Shown piece after piece: positions 1-9,620 of a DNA stretch of 64,000 nt; positions within the stretch are counted from its first letter, which is position 1, and every line of letters begins with the position of its first letter. Both the position numbers and the translations under genes were made by a program. The notes beneath the pieces were generated by a model. The model worked only from the letters and a program-made list of their open reading frames with translations, did not search any database and was not told the origin of the DNA. Source of the stretch: Puniceicoccaceae bacterium 5H (GTDB taxonomy: Bacteria; Verrucomicrobiota; Verrucomicrobiia; Opitutales; Oceanipulchritudinaceae); assembly GCA_009772895.1 (NCBI GenBank), contig WOUP01000004.1, positions 132,501-196,500 on the forward strand, written 5' to 3'.

Positions 1-1197
1 GTCATGGGGCACGAGCAGTTGCATCACCCGCGTGTCTTTTTCGAGCATGCGCTCCATTTCGGCGTAAAGCCTTTCCATGCCCTGACCGGTAAAGGCGCTG
101 ACATAGACCGCATTTTTCTCGCGCTTGAGGGCGCCGGCGTCACCGAGGCCGTTCAGTTGGCCGCCTTCAATAGAGCCATTGGTGCCCGGCTGGCGAATTG
201 CATCCGGCGGCAAGCGATCCACCTTATTGTAAACCGTGATGATACGCTTGTCGTCCGCGCCCAATTCCTTGAGCACTTCCAGCGTCGTCTCGCGGTGGGC
301 ATCGACTTCCGGGCTGGTGACATCCAGCACGTGGATCAGAAAATCGCTGACGATCGCCTCTTCGAGCGTCGCCTTGAAGGCCTCCACCAAGCGGTGGGGG
401 AGCTTGCGCACAAACCCAACCGTATCCGTTACCAGGATTTTCTGGCCGGTGGGCAATTGAAGTTGCCGCGTGGTCGGGTCGAGCGTCGCAAAAAGTTTGT
501 CTTCCGAGAGCACACTCGCGCCCGTGATTTGATTGAGCAGGGTACTTTTGCCGGCATTGGTATAGCCGACGATGGCGGCGGTCGGAAGCGGTACGCGCTG
601 ACGCTGCTTGCGCTGCACGTGGCGTTGCTTGACGACGACCTCCAGCTCACGCTTCAGGCGGGCGATTTGTTGTCGCACCATCCGAGCGTCCAGCTCGATC
701 TGCGCCTCACCCTCACCACGCTGGGTGGTGCCGCCGCCGCGCTGTCGACTCAAGTGCGTCCAGGCATTTTTCAGGCGGGGCAGGGAGTGTTCCGCTCGGG
801 CCAGATCGACCTGCAAAACGGCTTCCTTGGTCTGCGCGCGCTCGGCGAAAATATCGAGAATCACCTCCTGGCGATCGATCACGCACAGCTTGGTCAGGGC
901 TTCCCAATTGCGCTGCTGGGCGGGGCTGAGCTCGGCATCGAAAACGAGACAGTCCGCTTCGATCTCACGGGCGGCCGCCAAAACTTCTTCGGCTTTGCCG
1001 GAGCCCATGAGGAAGCGGGCCTGAGGCTCACGGATGCGCACGATTTCGCGCCCTACGATGCCAATGGCCAACGTCTCCACCAGTTCTTCCAGCTCGTCGA
1101 GCAGCAGGTTTGCATGCTCTTCCGATTCTTCCGAGGTGCGCACACCGACGAGGTAGGCACGCTCGACCATCTTGGGTTTTTCGCGGACCTCAAACAT
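1..1197 (-). CDS. hflX: GTPase HflX (3' end beyond the window)
   Basis: Ribosome-associated GTPase of the HflX family, which binds the large subunit and is linked to splitting or rescue of stalled ribosomes under stress. The window holds the first 399 codons; the gene reads out of the left edge, so its C-terminus is missing. The HflX N-terminal domain is followed by a GGGTTQRGEGE segment near residues 154-164 (family hallmark GGRGPGE-like loop) and a long helical stretch. The G domain starts near 205 with G1 GYTNAGKST (211-219), G3 DTVGF (258-262) and G4 NKVD (324-327). The ATG at 1197 begins MFEVREKPKM, with no other good start upstream. It is divergent from the small basic protein at 1363. 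Identification is firm. Confidence 0.95.
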   Translation of the reverse strand, partial: MFEVREKPKMVERAYLVGVRTSEESEEHANLLLDELEELVETLAIGIVGREIVRIREPQARFLMGSGKAEEVLAAAREIEADCLVFDAELSPAQQRNWEALTKLCVIDRQEVILDIFAERAQTKEAVLQVDLARAEHSLPRLKNAWTHLSRQRGGGTTQRGEGEAQIELDARMVRQQIARLKRELEVVVKQRHVQRKQRQRVPLPTAAIVGYTNAGKSTLLNQITGASVLSEDKLFATLDPTTRQLQLPTGQKILVTDTVGFVRKLPHRLVEAFKATLEEAIVSDFLIHVLDVTSPEVDAHRETTLEVLKELGADDKRIITVYNKVDRLPPDAIRQPGTNGSIEGGQLNGLGDAGALKREKNAVYVSAFTGQGMERLYAEMERMLEKDTRVMQLLVPHD

Positions 1198-1362
1198 GCT
1201 TACCGGTCTCGCTGGCTGAATCGATCATCCATAAGGGACTAAACACGCCTTACTTTCGCGGATTTGAGCAACGCTGTCAACGTCCAGCGGCGCTGATTGC
1301 GCGTATCGACACGGATTAGCTTGATTCGCGGCAAGAAACGCGTCTATAGTTCTCCTTTTATC

Positions 1363-1569
1363 ATGAGCGGACGCATCCAAACACTTTCGGGCAAACGTCG
1401 CCCCCAGAAGAAGGCAGCCGGCAAGAAGCCGAATGCCCACCGTCAACGTGTGCTCGCTTCCCGCAAGCGCAAGTATCGCAGCAGCGCCCTGTTTGCGAAG
1501 CGTGAAGCGCTGAAGGAAGCCCAGGCTGCGCGCGCCTCCGAAGTGCCTTCGGTGGGCGACCAGCAGTAG
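1363..1569 (+). CDS. Small very basic protein (68 aa), unknown function
   Basis: A 68-residue protein, MSGRIQTLSGKRRPQKKAAG at its start, dominated by Lys and Arg in the first 45 residues and ending in an acidic-neutral tail. Upstream in-frame codons exist, but the ATG at 1363 is the natural start. A clear hairpin terminator follows 28 bases after the stop, which supports a real transcript. The composition suggests binding to nucleic acid or the ribosome, much like a ribosome-associated peptide, but I recognise no family. A second tiny basic protein of similar style lies at 15485-15607. Confidence 0.6.
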   Translation: MSGRIQTLSGKRRPQKKAAGKKPNAHRQRVLASRKRKYRSSALFAKREALKEAQAARASEVPSVGDQQ

Positions 1570-1597
1570 GTCGAGCCTCGTTCGATTGATTTTTCGA

Positions 1598-1628
1598 AGC
1601 CCCGTTGCCGTGTGCAGCGGGGCTTTTT
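1598..1628 (+). terminator. Rho-independent terminator after the small basic protein
   Basis: A 7-bp GC stem (AGCCCCG at 1598-1604 pairing with CGGGGCT at 1618-1624), a 13-base loop and a T-run. It lies between the small basic gene and the response regulator, separating the two transcripts. Confidence 0.8.
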
Positions 1629-1674
1629 GCATGATGGGCGAAACCTCGGGCTGCCTGTAGGGGTTGTTGCATAC

Positions 1675-3102
1675 ATGGCAAAGTTGCTGGCAGATCAGCG
1701 CGTTTTGGTGGTGGAGGACGAGCGTTTCTGGCGCGATGAGCTCTGCGACTATCTGGAGGAGCAGGGGGCCGATGTGTTGGGGGTCGGCAATTTGGGCGAG
1801 GCGCGTGGCGCGGCAGCCGACTGGGAGCCCGATTTTGCGCTGCTCGATGTGCACCTGCCGGACGGCTCCGGGCTGGAGTTGTTGAGAGGCGGTGTGTTCG
1901 GCAAGACCACGTCGGTGGTGGTGATGACGGCGGAAGGCGGGGTACAGTTGGCGGTGGAGGCGATGAAGCTCGGAGCGCTGGACTTTCTCAGCAAGCCCTT
2001 TGAGCCGGAAGCCTTGCCACTGGTACTGCGTCGTGCGCGCCAAAGCCGGCAACGTGATCGACTGGAGCAACACCAGCGGCAGGAACAGGCGACGACGTTG
2101 GGCGGCATTTACTTTGGTCGGGCGCTCGAGACCTTGCAGCACGAGCTCGAGCGCATCCTGGCGGCGGACCAGCGGCTGCGCCAGCACTTGCCCCCGGTGC
2201 TGATCGAGGGAGAAACGGGCACGGGCAAGAGCACGCTGGCGCGTTGGGTGCATGAGCAGGGGCCGCGGGCGGAGCAGCCGATGGTGCAGGTCAACTGTGC
2301 GACGCTGCCGGACAACCTGGCCGAGTCGGAGCTGTTTGGGCACGAGAAAGGGGCTTTTACCGACGCGCGCGCCAACCGTATCGGCCTGTTTGAGGCGGCA
2401 CATGGAGGCACGCTTTTCCTCGATGAAATCTCCAGCCTGTCTCCGGCCGTCCAGGCCAAGGTGCTGACGGCGATCGAGGATCGCTGCATCCGCCGGGTGG
2501 GGGGCAATCGCAGTATCGCGGTGGATGTGCGCCTGATCGCGGCCAGTTTGCACGACCTCGAGGCACTGGTGCATGAGGGTAGGTTCCGCGAAGACCTGTT
2601 TCATCGCCTCAACTTGTTGCGACTCAAGTTGCCGCCCCTGCGGGAGCGTAGGGAAGACATTCCCGCGCTGGCCGACCACTTGCTCGATGGGCTCAAGCGG
2701 CGTTACCGGCTGCCGGATGTACACATCGGTCCAGCGGGTTATCGGCAGCTGCAGACACAGCCCTGGCCGGGAAACTTGCGGGAGTTGAGCCACGAGCTGG
2801 AGCGTGCGTTGATCTTTTTAGAGGGCGATGCGCTGGGCTTCCCGCACCTCGGGCTGAGTTCGCGAGATACCGAAGCGGGCGCCAACGCCCAAACGGGGCC
2901 GGCGTTGCTGAATCCCGAGTGGCAGTTCCCGGAGGAGGGTGAGTTTAACCTTGAGGCGGCCATGCAGGAGCTCGGTATGACGCTGATCGAACGTGCGCTG
3001 GAGCGGTGCGATCAAAACGTCTCGGCGGCGGCGCGTCTGCTGGGGGTGCCGCGTGACTACGTGCGTTATCGCCTGAAGGTGGCCGGGCAGGAGTCGTCGT
3101 AA
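1675..3102 (+). CDS. Sigma-54-type response regulator with GAFTDA variant
   Basis: NtrC-family response regulator of 475 residues. The receiver domain (about 6-120) has acidic residues E14/D15, phospho-acceptor D58 (ALLDVHLPDG) and K107 (LSKPFEP). The AAA+ domain has Walker A GETGTGKST (179-187), Walker B GGTLFLDE (244-251) and the L1-loop motif GAFTDA at 226-231 where most sigma-54 activators have GAFTGA. A Fis-type helix-turn-helix ends the protein (NVSAAARLLGVPRDYVRYRL). The ATG at 1675 places the receiver domain directly at the N-terminus. The likely partner kinase is encoded at 4080-5459, with a periplasmic protein between, so the three probably form one signalling unit. Whether the Asp variant still activates sigma-54 RNA polymerase cannot be told from sequence. 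Confidence 0.88.
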   Translation: MAKLLADQRVLVVEDERFWRDELCDYLEEQGADVLGVGNLGEARGAAADWEPDFALLDVHLPDGSGLELLRGGVFGKTTSVVVMTAEGGVQLAVEAMKLGALDFLSKPFEPEALPLVLRRARQSRQRDRLEQHQRQEQATTLGGIYFGRALETLQHELERILAADQRLRQHLPPVLIEGETGTGKSTLARWVHEQGPRAEQPMVQVNCATLPDNLAESELFGHEKGAFTDARANRIGLFEAAHGGTLFLDEISSLSPAVQAKVLTAIEDRCIRRVGGNRSIAVDVRLIAASLHDLEALVHEGRFREDLFHRLNLLRLKLPPLRERREDIPALADHLLDGLKRRYRLPDVHIGPAGYRQLQTQPWPGNLRELSHELERALIFLEGDALGFPHLGLSSRDTEAGANAQTGPALLNPEWQFPEEGEFNLEAAMQELGMTLIERALERCDQNVSAAARLLGVPRDYVRYRLKVAGQESS

Positions 3103-3256
3103 TATTCCCCATTAGCACCGGGCGCCGGCGGGTAAACGGGGAAAACTTCCCTGTCGTGCGCCAGATGCGAGGGTGCGTGGAAATGCCTTGGCCCTTCACC
3201 GGCAGCGGCTTACACTGCTCATAGATGCTTGGCAACAAACCTGCCTAGTTGAAAGC

Positions 3257-4087
3257 ATGAAACGGATGTTACTACTTGGCTGCGCCTGCAGCCTCCTCGC
3301 GGTCGGGGCCGCGGCCCAATCGCCACCTCCACCGCCACCCGGTCTGCCTCCACCCGGCATGCTGCCGCCCGGAAGGCCCCCGCTGCCGCACCCGGATATG
3401 CCGCCGGAGTTGAAGGAATTGTTCGACGAGGTGCAAAAGGGGCGTGAGACCTTGCAGGAAAGCCGTCGCGAAGCCGTGGAAGATCTTCCGGCCGATGCAT
3501 CGCGGGGCGAACGCCGTGCCGCGCTAGCCAAATGGTATCGCCAGCATGCGGAGGATTTGGCGCGCCAGGAGCAGCGCGAGTGGGAGCTGCGGGAGATGCA
3601 GGCGCTCTATATGGCGGCGAATACGCCGGAAGACCGGGTGATGCCGCCGGAGATCCAGCATAAGGTGGAGGAGCTGCGCAAGGTGGGGCGTGAGCTGCTC
3701 GTGGCGCGCCAGGAGGTGTTGCGCCAGCTGGGCAGCATGCCGTCGATCCGGGAGCGTGAGCAGGCACTGGAGCGTTTTCGTTCGGAGCATCAGCAGCAGA
3801 TCGAGGAAATTCGCGAACGGATGGCCGACCTCAAGCGCTGGTGGCAGACGGAGGGCAGCGCGTGGCGCGGGCCGCGGGGGCTGGCCGAGCGACGCGAAGT
3901 TTTTGCCGAGGAGGCACAACGCTGGCGCGAGGAGCGCGAGCAGCTGCGCCGCGATCTTGAGGCCGCCCAAAGCGAAGACGAGCGGGCGGCGCTCATCCAG
4001 GCGTTCCGCGAGGAGCAGCGGGCGCATTTCCAGATGATGTTCGACGAAGAACGCGAACATCGTGGGCAGCGGGAGCACGATGACTGA
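3257..4087 (+). CDS. Secreted Pro-rich coiled-coil protein between RR and HK
   Basis: A 276-residue exported protein. Residues 1-21 form a signal peptide (MKRMLLLGCACSLLAVGAAA), followed by a proline-rich stretch near 22-50 and then an almost entirely charged, helical region rich in Glu, Arg and Gln that should form long coiled coils. There is no enzyme motif. It is reminiscent of periplasmic helical sensors such as the CpxP/Spy/ZraP group only in size, location and helicity; the LTxxQ motif of that group was not seen. The ATG at 3257 fits the signal peptide. Its stop overlaps the start of the downstream kinase by 8 bases, so the two are translationally coupled. It may modulate the kinase sensor domain; that role is inferred from position only. 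Confidence 0.7.
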   Translation: MKRMLLLGCACSLLAVGAAAQSPPPPPPGLPPPGMLPPGRPPLPHPDMPPELKELFDEVQKGRETLQESRREAVEDLPADASRGERRAALAKWYRQHAEDLARQEQREWELREMQALYMAANTPEDRVMPPEIQHKVEELRKVGRELLVARQEVLRQLGSMPSIREREQALERFRSEHQQQIEEIRERMADLKRWWQTEGSAWRGPRGLAERREVFAEEAQRWREEREQLRRDLEAAQSEDERAALIQAFREEQRAHFQMMFDEEREHRGQREHDD

Positions 4088-5459
4088 CCCGGAGCCCCAG
4101 TCTTCGCCGCCGTCGTTTTGGCGGACGGTGTTCCTGGTCGTCGTGGCACTGCTGGCGGTCTACGGTGGGGTGTTGTTTGCGATTGGCTGGCAGATGCGCA
4201 GGGATTTGCGGGAGAGCTTGATGGCGCGCGACGCCGAACTGCTGCAGGCGGTGGCGGCGCGCGAGCTGGAGCAACAGAAACCGATCCCGGGCCTCGGCTA
4301 CGACTTTCTGAGCCTGGCGCTGGAAGTGAGCGAGTTACGTGGTGTGGTGGGCGTGGCCCTCTATTCGCCGGAGGGTGAAATCGAGCAACTGGTGCCGCGT
4401 AGCCTTTACGCCTCGCCGCTGGAAGAACCAGTGCGCCTGGCGCTCGAGGCGGGGCAGGGCTTCAGTCGCTTTCACCCCGCCTTACGGCTCGATTCCCTGT
4501 TTCGCGATGCCTCGATCCTGAATGCGGAGGAGGATGTGCTGGTGGAGGTGTGGGTGCTGCTGCGCGATCCGCAGACCGGCGATCCGCTGCGGCTGTTGCA
4601 ATACTGGCTCGACGGGAGTTCGCTACAGGCCGATTTTGCCGCGCTCGACCACCGTTTGCTGTCCCAGTATGGGCTCGCTTTCGGCCTAGGGGGCTTTGTG
4701 ATCCTCTTTTTGGTCTGGAACGGTTTTTCGCGGGTGCGGCGGCTGAATGTGGCTCTGGTGGCGCGGACGCGGGAGCTTGAGCGCGCAAACGAGGAGCTGC
4801 TGCTGGCGGCCAAGACCTCGGCTTTAGGCACGATTTCCGCGCACCTGCTGCACGGGTTGAAGAATCCACTAGCCGGTTTGCAGCGGCACCTGTCGCGCCA
4901 GCCGGAGTTGGAGGAGGCGAGCCGCGTGGCCGAGCGCATGCAGCAGATGCTGTATGAGACGACGCGAATGCTGCGCCAGCACCGGCGCACTTCCAGCCGG
5001 CGCTACGGTGCGAGTGACCTGGGCTCGATCTTGGAAGAAGCCGTGCAGGAGCGCGCGCAGGAAGCGGGAGTTTTGCTCGAGGTCGGGCAGGCGCCGGAGG
5101 TGGAGCTACCGTTGAAGGAGCTGAATCTCGTGGCCCTGATCCTGCAAAACCTGCTGACGAATGCGATCGAGGCCACGCCGCGCGGAGCGGAGGTAAAGCT
5201 GCATTTCGAGGTGCGGCGGGACCGACTGGTGTGCCTGGTGATGGACGACGGGCCGGGCTTGCCGGAGGCGGTGAGCGAGCACCTGTTTACGCCGGTCACA
5301 AGCTCGAAGGAGGGCGGGTCCGGTCTGGGGCTGGCGATCTCGCACCTGTTGGCGCGCCAGATCGAGGCGGAGTTGATGCTCGAATACACGGGGCCGCAGG
5401 GCACTACGTTTCGCCTGGACGTGCCCGTAGGAGTGACGGTGGGGCAGGCCTTGGAATAG
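4080..5459 (+). CDS. Two-TM sensor histidine kinase
   Basis: Membrane histidine kinase of 459 residues. TM1 spans about 17-37, a periplasmic sensor region about 38-195 and TM2 about 198-214. No obvious HAMP follows; a short coiled coil leads to the dimerisation helix with H258 (AHLLHGLKNPLAGL). The ATPase domain has the N-box NLLTNAIEA (357-365), DDGPGL (389-394) and the G-box GGSGLGLAIS (412-421). The start ATG at 4080 overlaps the end of the preceding secreted coiled-coil gene by 8 bases. Together with the regulator at 1675 it makes a complete two-component pair of the NtrB/ZraS-like type, whose signal is unknown. Confidence 0.88.
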   Translation: MTDPEPQSSPPSFWRTVFLVVVALLAVYGGVLFAIGWQMRRDLRESLMARDAELLQAVAARELEQQKPIPGLGYDFLSLALEVSELRGVVGVALYSPEGEIEQLVPRSLYASPLEEPVRLALEAGQGFSRFHPALRLDSLFRDASILNAEEDVLVEVWVLLRDPQTGDPLRLLQYWLDGSSLQADFAALDHRLLSQYGLAFGLGGFVILFLVWNGFSRVRRLNVALVARTRELERANEELLLAAKTSALGTISAHLLHGLKNPLAGLQRHLSRQPELEEASRVAERMQQMLYETTRMLRQHRRTSSRRYGASDLGSILEEAVQERAQEAGVLLEVGQAPEVELPLKELNLVALILQNLLTNAIEATPRGAEVKLHFEVRRDRLVCLVMDDGPGLPEAVSEHLFTPVTSSKEGGSGLGLAISHLLARQIEAELMLEYTGPQGTTFRLDVPVGVTVGQALE

Positions 5460-5462
5460 AAA

Positions 5463-5490
5463 GAGCCTCCTCCCGCGGGGGAAGAGGCTC
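5463..5490 (-). terminator. Hairpin between convergent kinase and thioredoxin genes
   Basis: GAGCCTC at 5463-5469 pairs with GAGGCTC at 5484-5490, with extra inner pairing. A short T-rich run follows only on the minus strand, so it most likely ends the thioredoxin-like transcript and may also serve the converging kinase operon. Confidence 0.6.
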
Positions 5491-5511
5491 CGTTCCTGTT
5501 AGCCTGTCAGT

Positions 5512-5907
5512 TTACGAAAGTTTCTGCCGGATGGCTTCGGCCATTTGGTGCCCGGAGCGGTTGACCTTCAGAATCTCGACGATCTTTTTCTGCGCCGGGT
5601 CGTAGAGCACGATGATGCCGGTCTTGTGCTGGCCTTCGAATACCTCGGTTAAACCCAGTTCGCGCGCTTTGGTTGCGCTGGCGGTCTTGGTTTCGTCGTT
5701 GGTGAGGTCGAATCGCAGGAATTGGACGGGCTGGCCTTGCAACTCTGCCTGCGCCTCCTGAAAGGCGGGTTCGATGCGTTTGCAGACCACGCACCAGTCG
5801 GCGTGGATCTTGACCGCGTAGAGCTCCGGCTGCTGGGCTGGAGCGGCCTGAAGCCAGGAGGCGAGCCAGAAGGCGAGAATGAGGATGGGTGAGAGCGCTT
5901 TTTTCAT
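5512..5907 (-). CDS. Exported thioredoxin-fold protein (CVVC)
   Basis: A 131-residue protein with a signal peptide (residues 1-22, MKKALSPILILAFWLASWLQ) and a thioredoxin-like fold. The redox motif ADWCVVCK (cysteines near 40 and 43) replaces the usual CGPC. Downstream, VQFLRFDLTNDET and GIIVLYDPAQKKIVEI match the beta-strands of thioredoxin-family proteins. It probably acts in the periplasm as a thiol reductant or oxidant. It is monocistronic, convergent with the kinase gene. The family is clear; the exact role (DsbD-partner, cytochrome maturation or other) is not. Confidence 0.82.
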   Translation of the reverse strand: MKKALSPILILAFWLASWLQAAPAQQPELYAVKIHADWCVVCKRIEPAFQEAQAELQGQPVQFLRFDLTNDETKTASATKARELGLTEVFEGQHKTGIIVLYDPAQKKIVEILKVNRSGHQMAEAIRQKLS

Positions 5908-5982
5908 GAAAACAGGCGGGGACGCGGACGATCATGCATTAGAGACCGTCCGCTCCGCGCTTATTCCCGTAAAACTGCGTTT

Positions 5983-6567
5983 TTAAAGGGCCTGCAGGAC
6001 CGTCTTGCGGTTTTTGTGCGCCTTTTCATAGCGGCGCACGTGGTCCTGCTTGCGCTTGTCGAGCTGTTGGGCGCGCTCGGCGACTTCGTCGGCGTTCATC
6101 TCGTCGTAGTTCGAGAAGGGCTCGGCATCCTGGCTGCGCTCACCGTGCCGGGTGCTTTTCTGCTTGGAGGTTGCGGTGCTGCGCGCATCGCCTTTGTTGG
6201 CCTCCTGCAGGGCGCGTTCGAGCGATTTCTTGCCCACGTCCTTCTCGTTGCGGATCACGCGTTGGCGATCGCCCTTGCTGGAGGGCAGCCCCTTGGGCAA
6301 TACGAGAGAATCGTAGCTGCGGCCATCCTGCAAAAAGAGGTGGGGCATGTCCTGGAAATCCGCTTCGTCTTCGAAGTCCGCGAAGTAGTATCGGCCCTTC
6401 TGGCAGGCCGCGTCCTTGTTGTGATCGCTGTCCGAGCCGACCAGGATCTCGCCCTGCTGGCCGCGCACCCAGGCAAAGTACTGCTTGTGGTCGAGCACGA
6501 GGATCTGGTGGTCGTGGGGGGTCTCAAACAGTTCGTAGTCGCCTTGTTGTCGGATGTTCACGCTCAT
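5983..6567 (-). CDS. Uncharacterised 194-aa protein
   Basis: A cytoplasmic protein with no signal peptide or membrane segment. The N-terminal half (about 1-100) has a regular mix of hydrophobic and charged residues typical of a folded beta-rich domain (FETPHDHQILVLDHKQYFAW, then YYFADFEDEADFQDMPHLFL). The C-terminal half is highly charged and probably helical or disordered (RSTATSKQKSTRHGERSQ, then QLDKRKQDHVRRYEKAHKNR). I do not recognise it. It sits alone between the thioredoxin-like gene and ppdK, with a 329-base repeat-bearing gap upstream. Codon use and GC look like those of its neighbours, so it is probably native. Confidence 0.6.
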   Translation of the reverse strand: MSVNIRQQGDYELFETPHDHQILVLDHKQYFAWVRGQQGEILVGSDSDHNKDAACQKGRYYFADFEDEADFQDMPHLFLQDGRSYDSLVLPKGLPSSKGDRQRVIRNEKDVGKKSLERALQEANKGDARSTATSKQKSTRHGERSQDAEPFSNYDEMNADEVAERAQQLDKRKQDHVRRYEKAHKNRKTVLQAL

Positions 6568-6896
6568 GGCAGCTTATTTTGCTTATCGCATGCCAAGAGG
6601 AACAGGGATTGTCCGCCGATGAAAAGGCCTTTTGTCATCCACAGATTAGAGGGATTGTAAGGATTTTGGCTTTGGGAGCGTTAAATCTCCTTTGCAGAGT
6701 CGACTTCAGCGCCTTCCAAATCCATTCAATCCATTTAATCGGTGGATCATAAATATCGCTTCATCGGCGGAAATCAGCGCAATCGGCGGATGGATAAATG
6801 GCCTTTCTCGCCGCATGAATGCGGTTGTTTCGCAAAAAAAGCCCCCGCCGGTGAAGGCGAGGGCTGAAAGCATGAAGCCGGTGTGAACGGGCTCGC
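6568..6896. repeat. Intergenic region with CCGCAGAT-like repeat units
   Basis: A 329-base gap without a gene. It holds degenerate copies of a short dispersed repeat: 6638-6666 (TCCACAGATTAGAGGGATTG start) and 6763-6791, where ATCGGCGGA occurs twice separated by AATCAGCGCA. Similar units lie at 50671-50835 and 51464-51492. The right end contains the ppdK terminator. No ORF with coding character was seen. Confidence 0.6.
6834..6865 (-). terminator. Terminator of ppdK
   Basis: On the minus strand a ~10-bp stem (AGCCCTCGCC pairing with GGCGGGGGCT, one T-G wobble) with loop TTCACC is followed by seven Ts. It lies just after the ppdK stop. Confidence 0.85.
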
Positions 6897-9620
6897 TTAG
6901 AGGGCGGCCTGGGCCGCGGCGAGGCGGGCAACCGGGACGCGGGGCGGCGAGCAGGACACGTAGGCGAGGCCGACCTGGTGGAAGAAGCCGATGGAGGCGG
7001 GGTCGCCACCGTGTTCACCGCAGATGCCGAGCTTGATGTCGGGGCGGGTCTGACGGCCCTTGTCCACGGCGATCTTCACGAGGCTGCCGACGCCGGTCTG
7101 GTCGAGGCTGGCGAACGGGTTGCGGTCGAAGATCTCGAGGTTGCGGTAGTCGTCGAAGAACGAGCCCATGTCGTCACGGCTGAGGCCGAGCGTGGTCTGG
7201 GTCAGGTCGTTCGTGCCGAAGCTGAAGAATTCCGCTTCCTTGGCGATCTCGTCGGCCGTCACGGCGCCGCGCGGGACTTCGATCATGGTGCCGAGCTTGT
7301 ACTCGATCTTCACACCCTTTTCCTGCATCACCGCATCGGCGACGCTACGGATGATCTTGGCCTGGTTGGCGAGCTCGTCCTTGAAGCCGACGAGCGGGAC
7401 CATCACTTCGGGGTGCACCTTGGTGCCGGAAGCGACGACGTCAGCCGCGGCTTCGAAGATGGCACGGGCCTGCATCTCGGTGATTTCCGGATAGGTGATG
7501 CCGAGGCGGCAACCGCGGTGGCCGAGCATCGGGTTTTCTTCGTGCAGGGCCGCGACGCGCTGGGCGATCACTTCCGGGGACATGCCGAGCTTGTCCGCCA
7601 GGTCCTGGCGGGTGGCATCGTCGTGCGGGAGGAATTCGTGGAGAGGCGGGTCGAGCAGGCGCACGGTAACCGGGCGGCCTTCCATGGCCTGGAAGAGACC
7701 GGAGAAGTCGTCACGCTGGTAGGGCAGGAGCTTGGCCAGGGCGGCACGGCGCTCTTCTTCGTCACCCGCGAGGATCATCTGACGCATGAAGGTGATGCGG
7801 TCGCCTTCGAAGAACATGTGCTCCGTGCGGCAGAGGCCGATGCCTTCGGCGCCAAACTGGACGGCTTCGCGAGCCATCGCCGGGGTGTCGGCGTTGGTGC
7901 GGATGCCGAGCTGGCGGGTTTCGTCGGCCCAGCCCATCACGGTGTTGAACAGCGTGTAGGCGTGGCTGTCGTCGGCCTTCATCTCGCCGGAGAGCACGCG
8001 ACGCACTTCGGACGGCACGGTCTCGATCAGGCCCTGGTAGATTTCACCGGTGGTGCCGTCGATGGAGATGTAATCACCTTCCTTCAGCGTCACGCCGCCG
8101 GCGCTCAGGGTCTTGTTGGCGTAGTCGATCTTCACGTCGGAAGCACCGCACACGCACACCTTGCCGAGCTGGCGCGCCACGAGTGCCGCGTGGGAGGAGA
8201 CGCCGCCGCGGGAGGTGAGGATACCTTGCGAGGCGAGCATGCCCTTCAAATCTTCCGGGCTGGTCTCGTTACGGCAGAGGACCACCTTGCGGCCAGCCGC
8301 GGATTCGCGGGCGGCGGCGGTGGAGGAGAAGGCGATGTGGCCGGAGGCGGCACCCGGGCCGGCGGGCAGGCCGGAACCGATAACCTTGGCTTCCTTCTGC
8401 TTCTTCGGGTCGAAAACGGGGACGAGCAGGGTGTCGATGGATTCGGCCGGGATCTTCTTGATCGCGGTCTTCTTGTCCATCAGGCCTTCGTTGAACATCT
8501 CGACGGCGATGCGGACGGCGGCGAGGCCGGTGCGCTTGCCGTTACGGGTCTGCAGCATGTAGAGCTTGCCGCTTTCGACGGTGAACTCGACGTCCTGCAT
8601 GTCGCGGAAGTGGTCTTCCAGCTTGGCGCGCACTTCCATCAGCTCGTCGTAGCTCTTCGGCATTTCTTCCTTGAGCTTGGCGATCGGTTGCGGGGTGCGG
8701 ACACCGGCCACGACGTCTTCGCCCTGAGCGTTGATGAGGTATTCGCCGTAGAAGACCTTCTCACCATTGGCGGGGTCGCGGGTGAAGGCCACGCCGGTGG
8801 CGCAATCTTCGCCCATGTTGCCGAACACCATGGCTTGCACGTTGACGGCGGTGCCCCAGGCGGCGGGGATGTTGTACTTCTGGCGGTAGACCGTCGCGCG
8901 GTCGTTTTGCCAGGAGCTGAACACCGCACCCACGGCGCCCCAGAGTTGTTCCCACGCGTCTTGCGGGAAGGCCTTGCCGGTGCGCTCCTTGATCAGGGCC
9001 TGGTAGCGGCCGATCAAGTCCTTGAGCTGCTCGACGGTGAGCTCGTGGTCGAAGTGGACACCCACTTCTTCCTTCAAGCCTTCCAGAGCGTGGTCGAAAG
9101 GTTCCGGATCGTTGTCGTCACGGGGTTGCACGCCCATCACCACGTCACCATACATCGCGATGAAGCGACGGTAGCAATCATAGGCAAAGCGCTCGTTGCC
9201 GCTCTTCTTGGCGAGAGCGAGCACGGTCTGGTCGTTGAGGCCGAGGTTGAGGATGGTGTCCATCATGCCCGGCATCGACTCGCGGGCGCCGGAGCGCACG
9301 GAGAAGAGCAGCGGGTTTTCCTGGGCGCCGAACTTCTTTTCGGTTTCAGACTCGACCTGAGCAACCGCGGCCTGCACTTGAGCTTCAAGCTCAGCCGGGT
9401 AGGTCTTCCCGTGATCGTAATAGTAGGTGCAGACGTCGGTCGTGATGGTGAAGCCGGGAGGCACGGGAAGGCCGATGCTGGCCATCTCGGCCAGGTTCGC
9501 GCCCTTGCCCCCGAGGAGCTCGCGCATTTTGGCATTACCGTCCGTCACCTTACCAAAGGCATAGACGTACTTGTTCGCGTCATTAGACGCCGACTGATTT
9601 TGGCTGGAGTTAGCAGGCAT
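6897..9620 (-). CDS. ppdK: Pyruvate, phosphate dikinase
   Basis: Interconverts pyruvate + ATP + phosphate and phosphoenolpyruvate + AMP + pyrophosphate. At 907 residues it is full length for the bacterial enzyme. The N-terminal nucleotide-binding domain begins [20 protein letters not shown]. The swivelling phospho-histidine domain has [16 protein letters not shown] near residue 475, with the catalytic His in SHAAL. The C-terminal PEP-binding domain has the catalytic Cys in [10 protein letters not shown] (about 867). The start at 9620 gives a short Ser/Asn-rich leader before the conserved YVYAFG. It is monocistronic, divergent from tatC, with its own terminator. The enzyme allows PEP formation for gluconeogenesis or pyrophosphate-linked glycolysis. 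Confidence 0.97.
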   Translation of the reverse strand: MPANSSQNQSASNDANKYVYAFGKVTDGNAKMRELLGGKGANLAEMASIGLPVPPGFTITTDVCTYYYDHGKTYPAELEAQVQAAVAQVESETEKKFGAQENPLLFSVRSGARESMPGMMDTILNLGLNDQTVLALAKKSGNERFAYDCYRRFIAMYGDVVMGVQPRDDNDPEPFDHALEGLKEEVGVHFDHELTVEQLKDLIGRYQALIKERTGKAFPQDAWEQLWGAVGAVFSSWQNDRATVYRQKYNIPAAWGTAVNVQAMVFGNMGEDCATGVAFTRDPANGEKVFYGEYLINAQGEDVVAGVRTPQPIAKLKEEMPKSYDELMEVRAKLEDHFRDMQDVEFTVESGKLYMLQTRNGKRTGLAAVRIAVEMFNEGLMDKKTAIKKIPAESIDTLLVPVFDPKKQKEAKVIGSGLPAGPGAASGHIAFSSTAAARESAAGRKVVLCRNETSPEDLKGMLASQGILTSRGGVSSHAALVARQLGKVCVCGASDVKIDYANKTLSAGGVTLKEGDYISIDGTTGEIYQGLIETVPSEVRRVLSGEMKADDSHAYTLFNTVMGWADETRQLGIRTNADTPAMAREAVQFGAEGIGLCRTEHMFFEGDRITFMRQMILAGDEEERRAALAKLLPYQRDDFSGLFQAMEGRPVTVRLLDPPLHEFLPHDDATRQDLADKLGMSPEVIAQRVAALHEENPMLGHRGCRLGITYPEITEMQARAIFEAAADVVASGTKVHPEVMVPLVGFKDELANQAKIIRSVADAVMQEKGVKIEYKLGTMIEVPRGAVTADEIAKEAEFFSFGTNDLTQTTLGLSRDDMGSFFDDYRNLEIFDRNPFASLDQTGVGSLVKIAVDKGRQTRPDIKLGICGEHGGDPASIGFFHQVGLAYVSCSPPRVPVARLAAAQAAL

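Noticed and set aside
4-1242. 412-codon plus-strand frame over hflX
   Set aside because: The minus strand encodes all HflX G motifs; this frame is a shadow.
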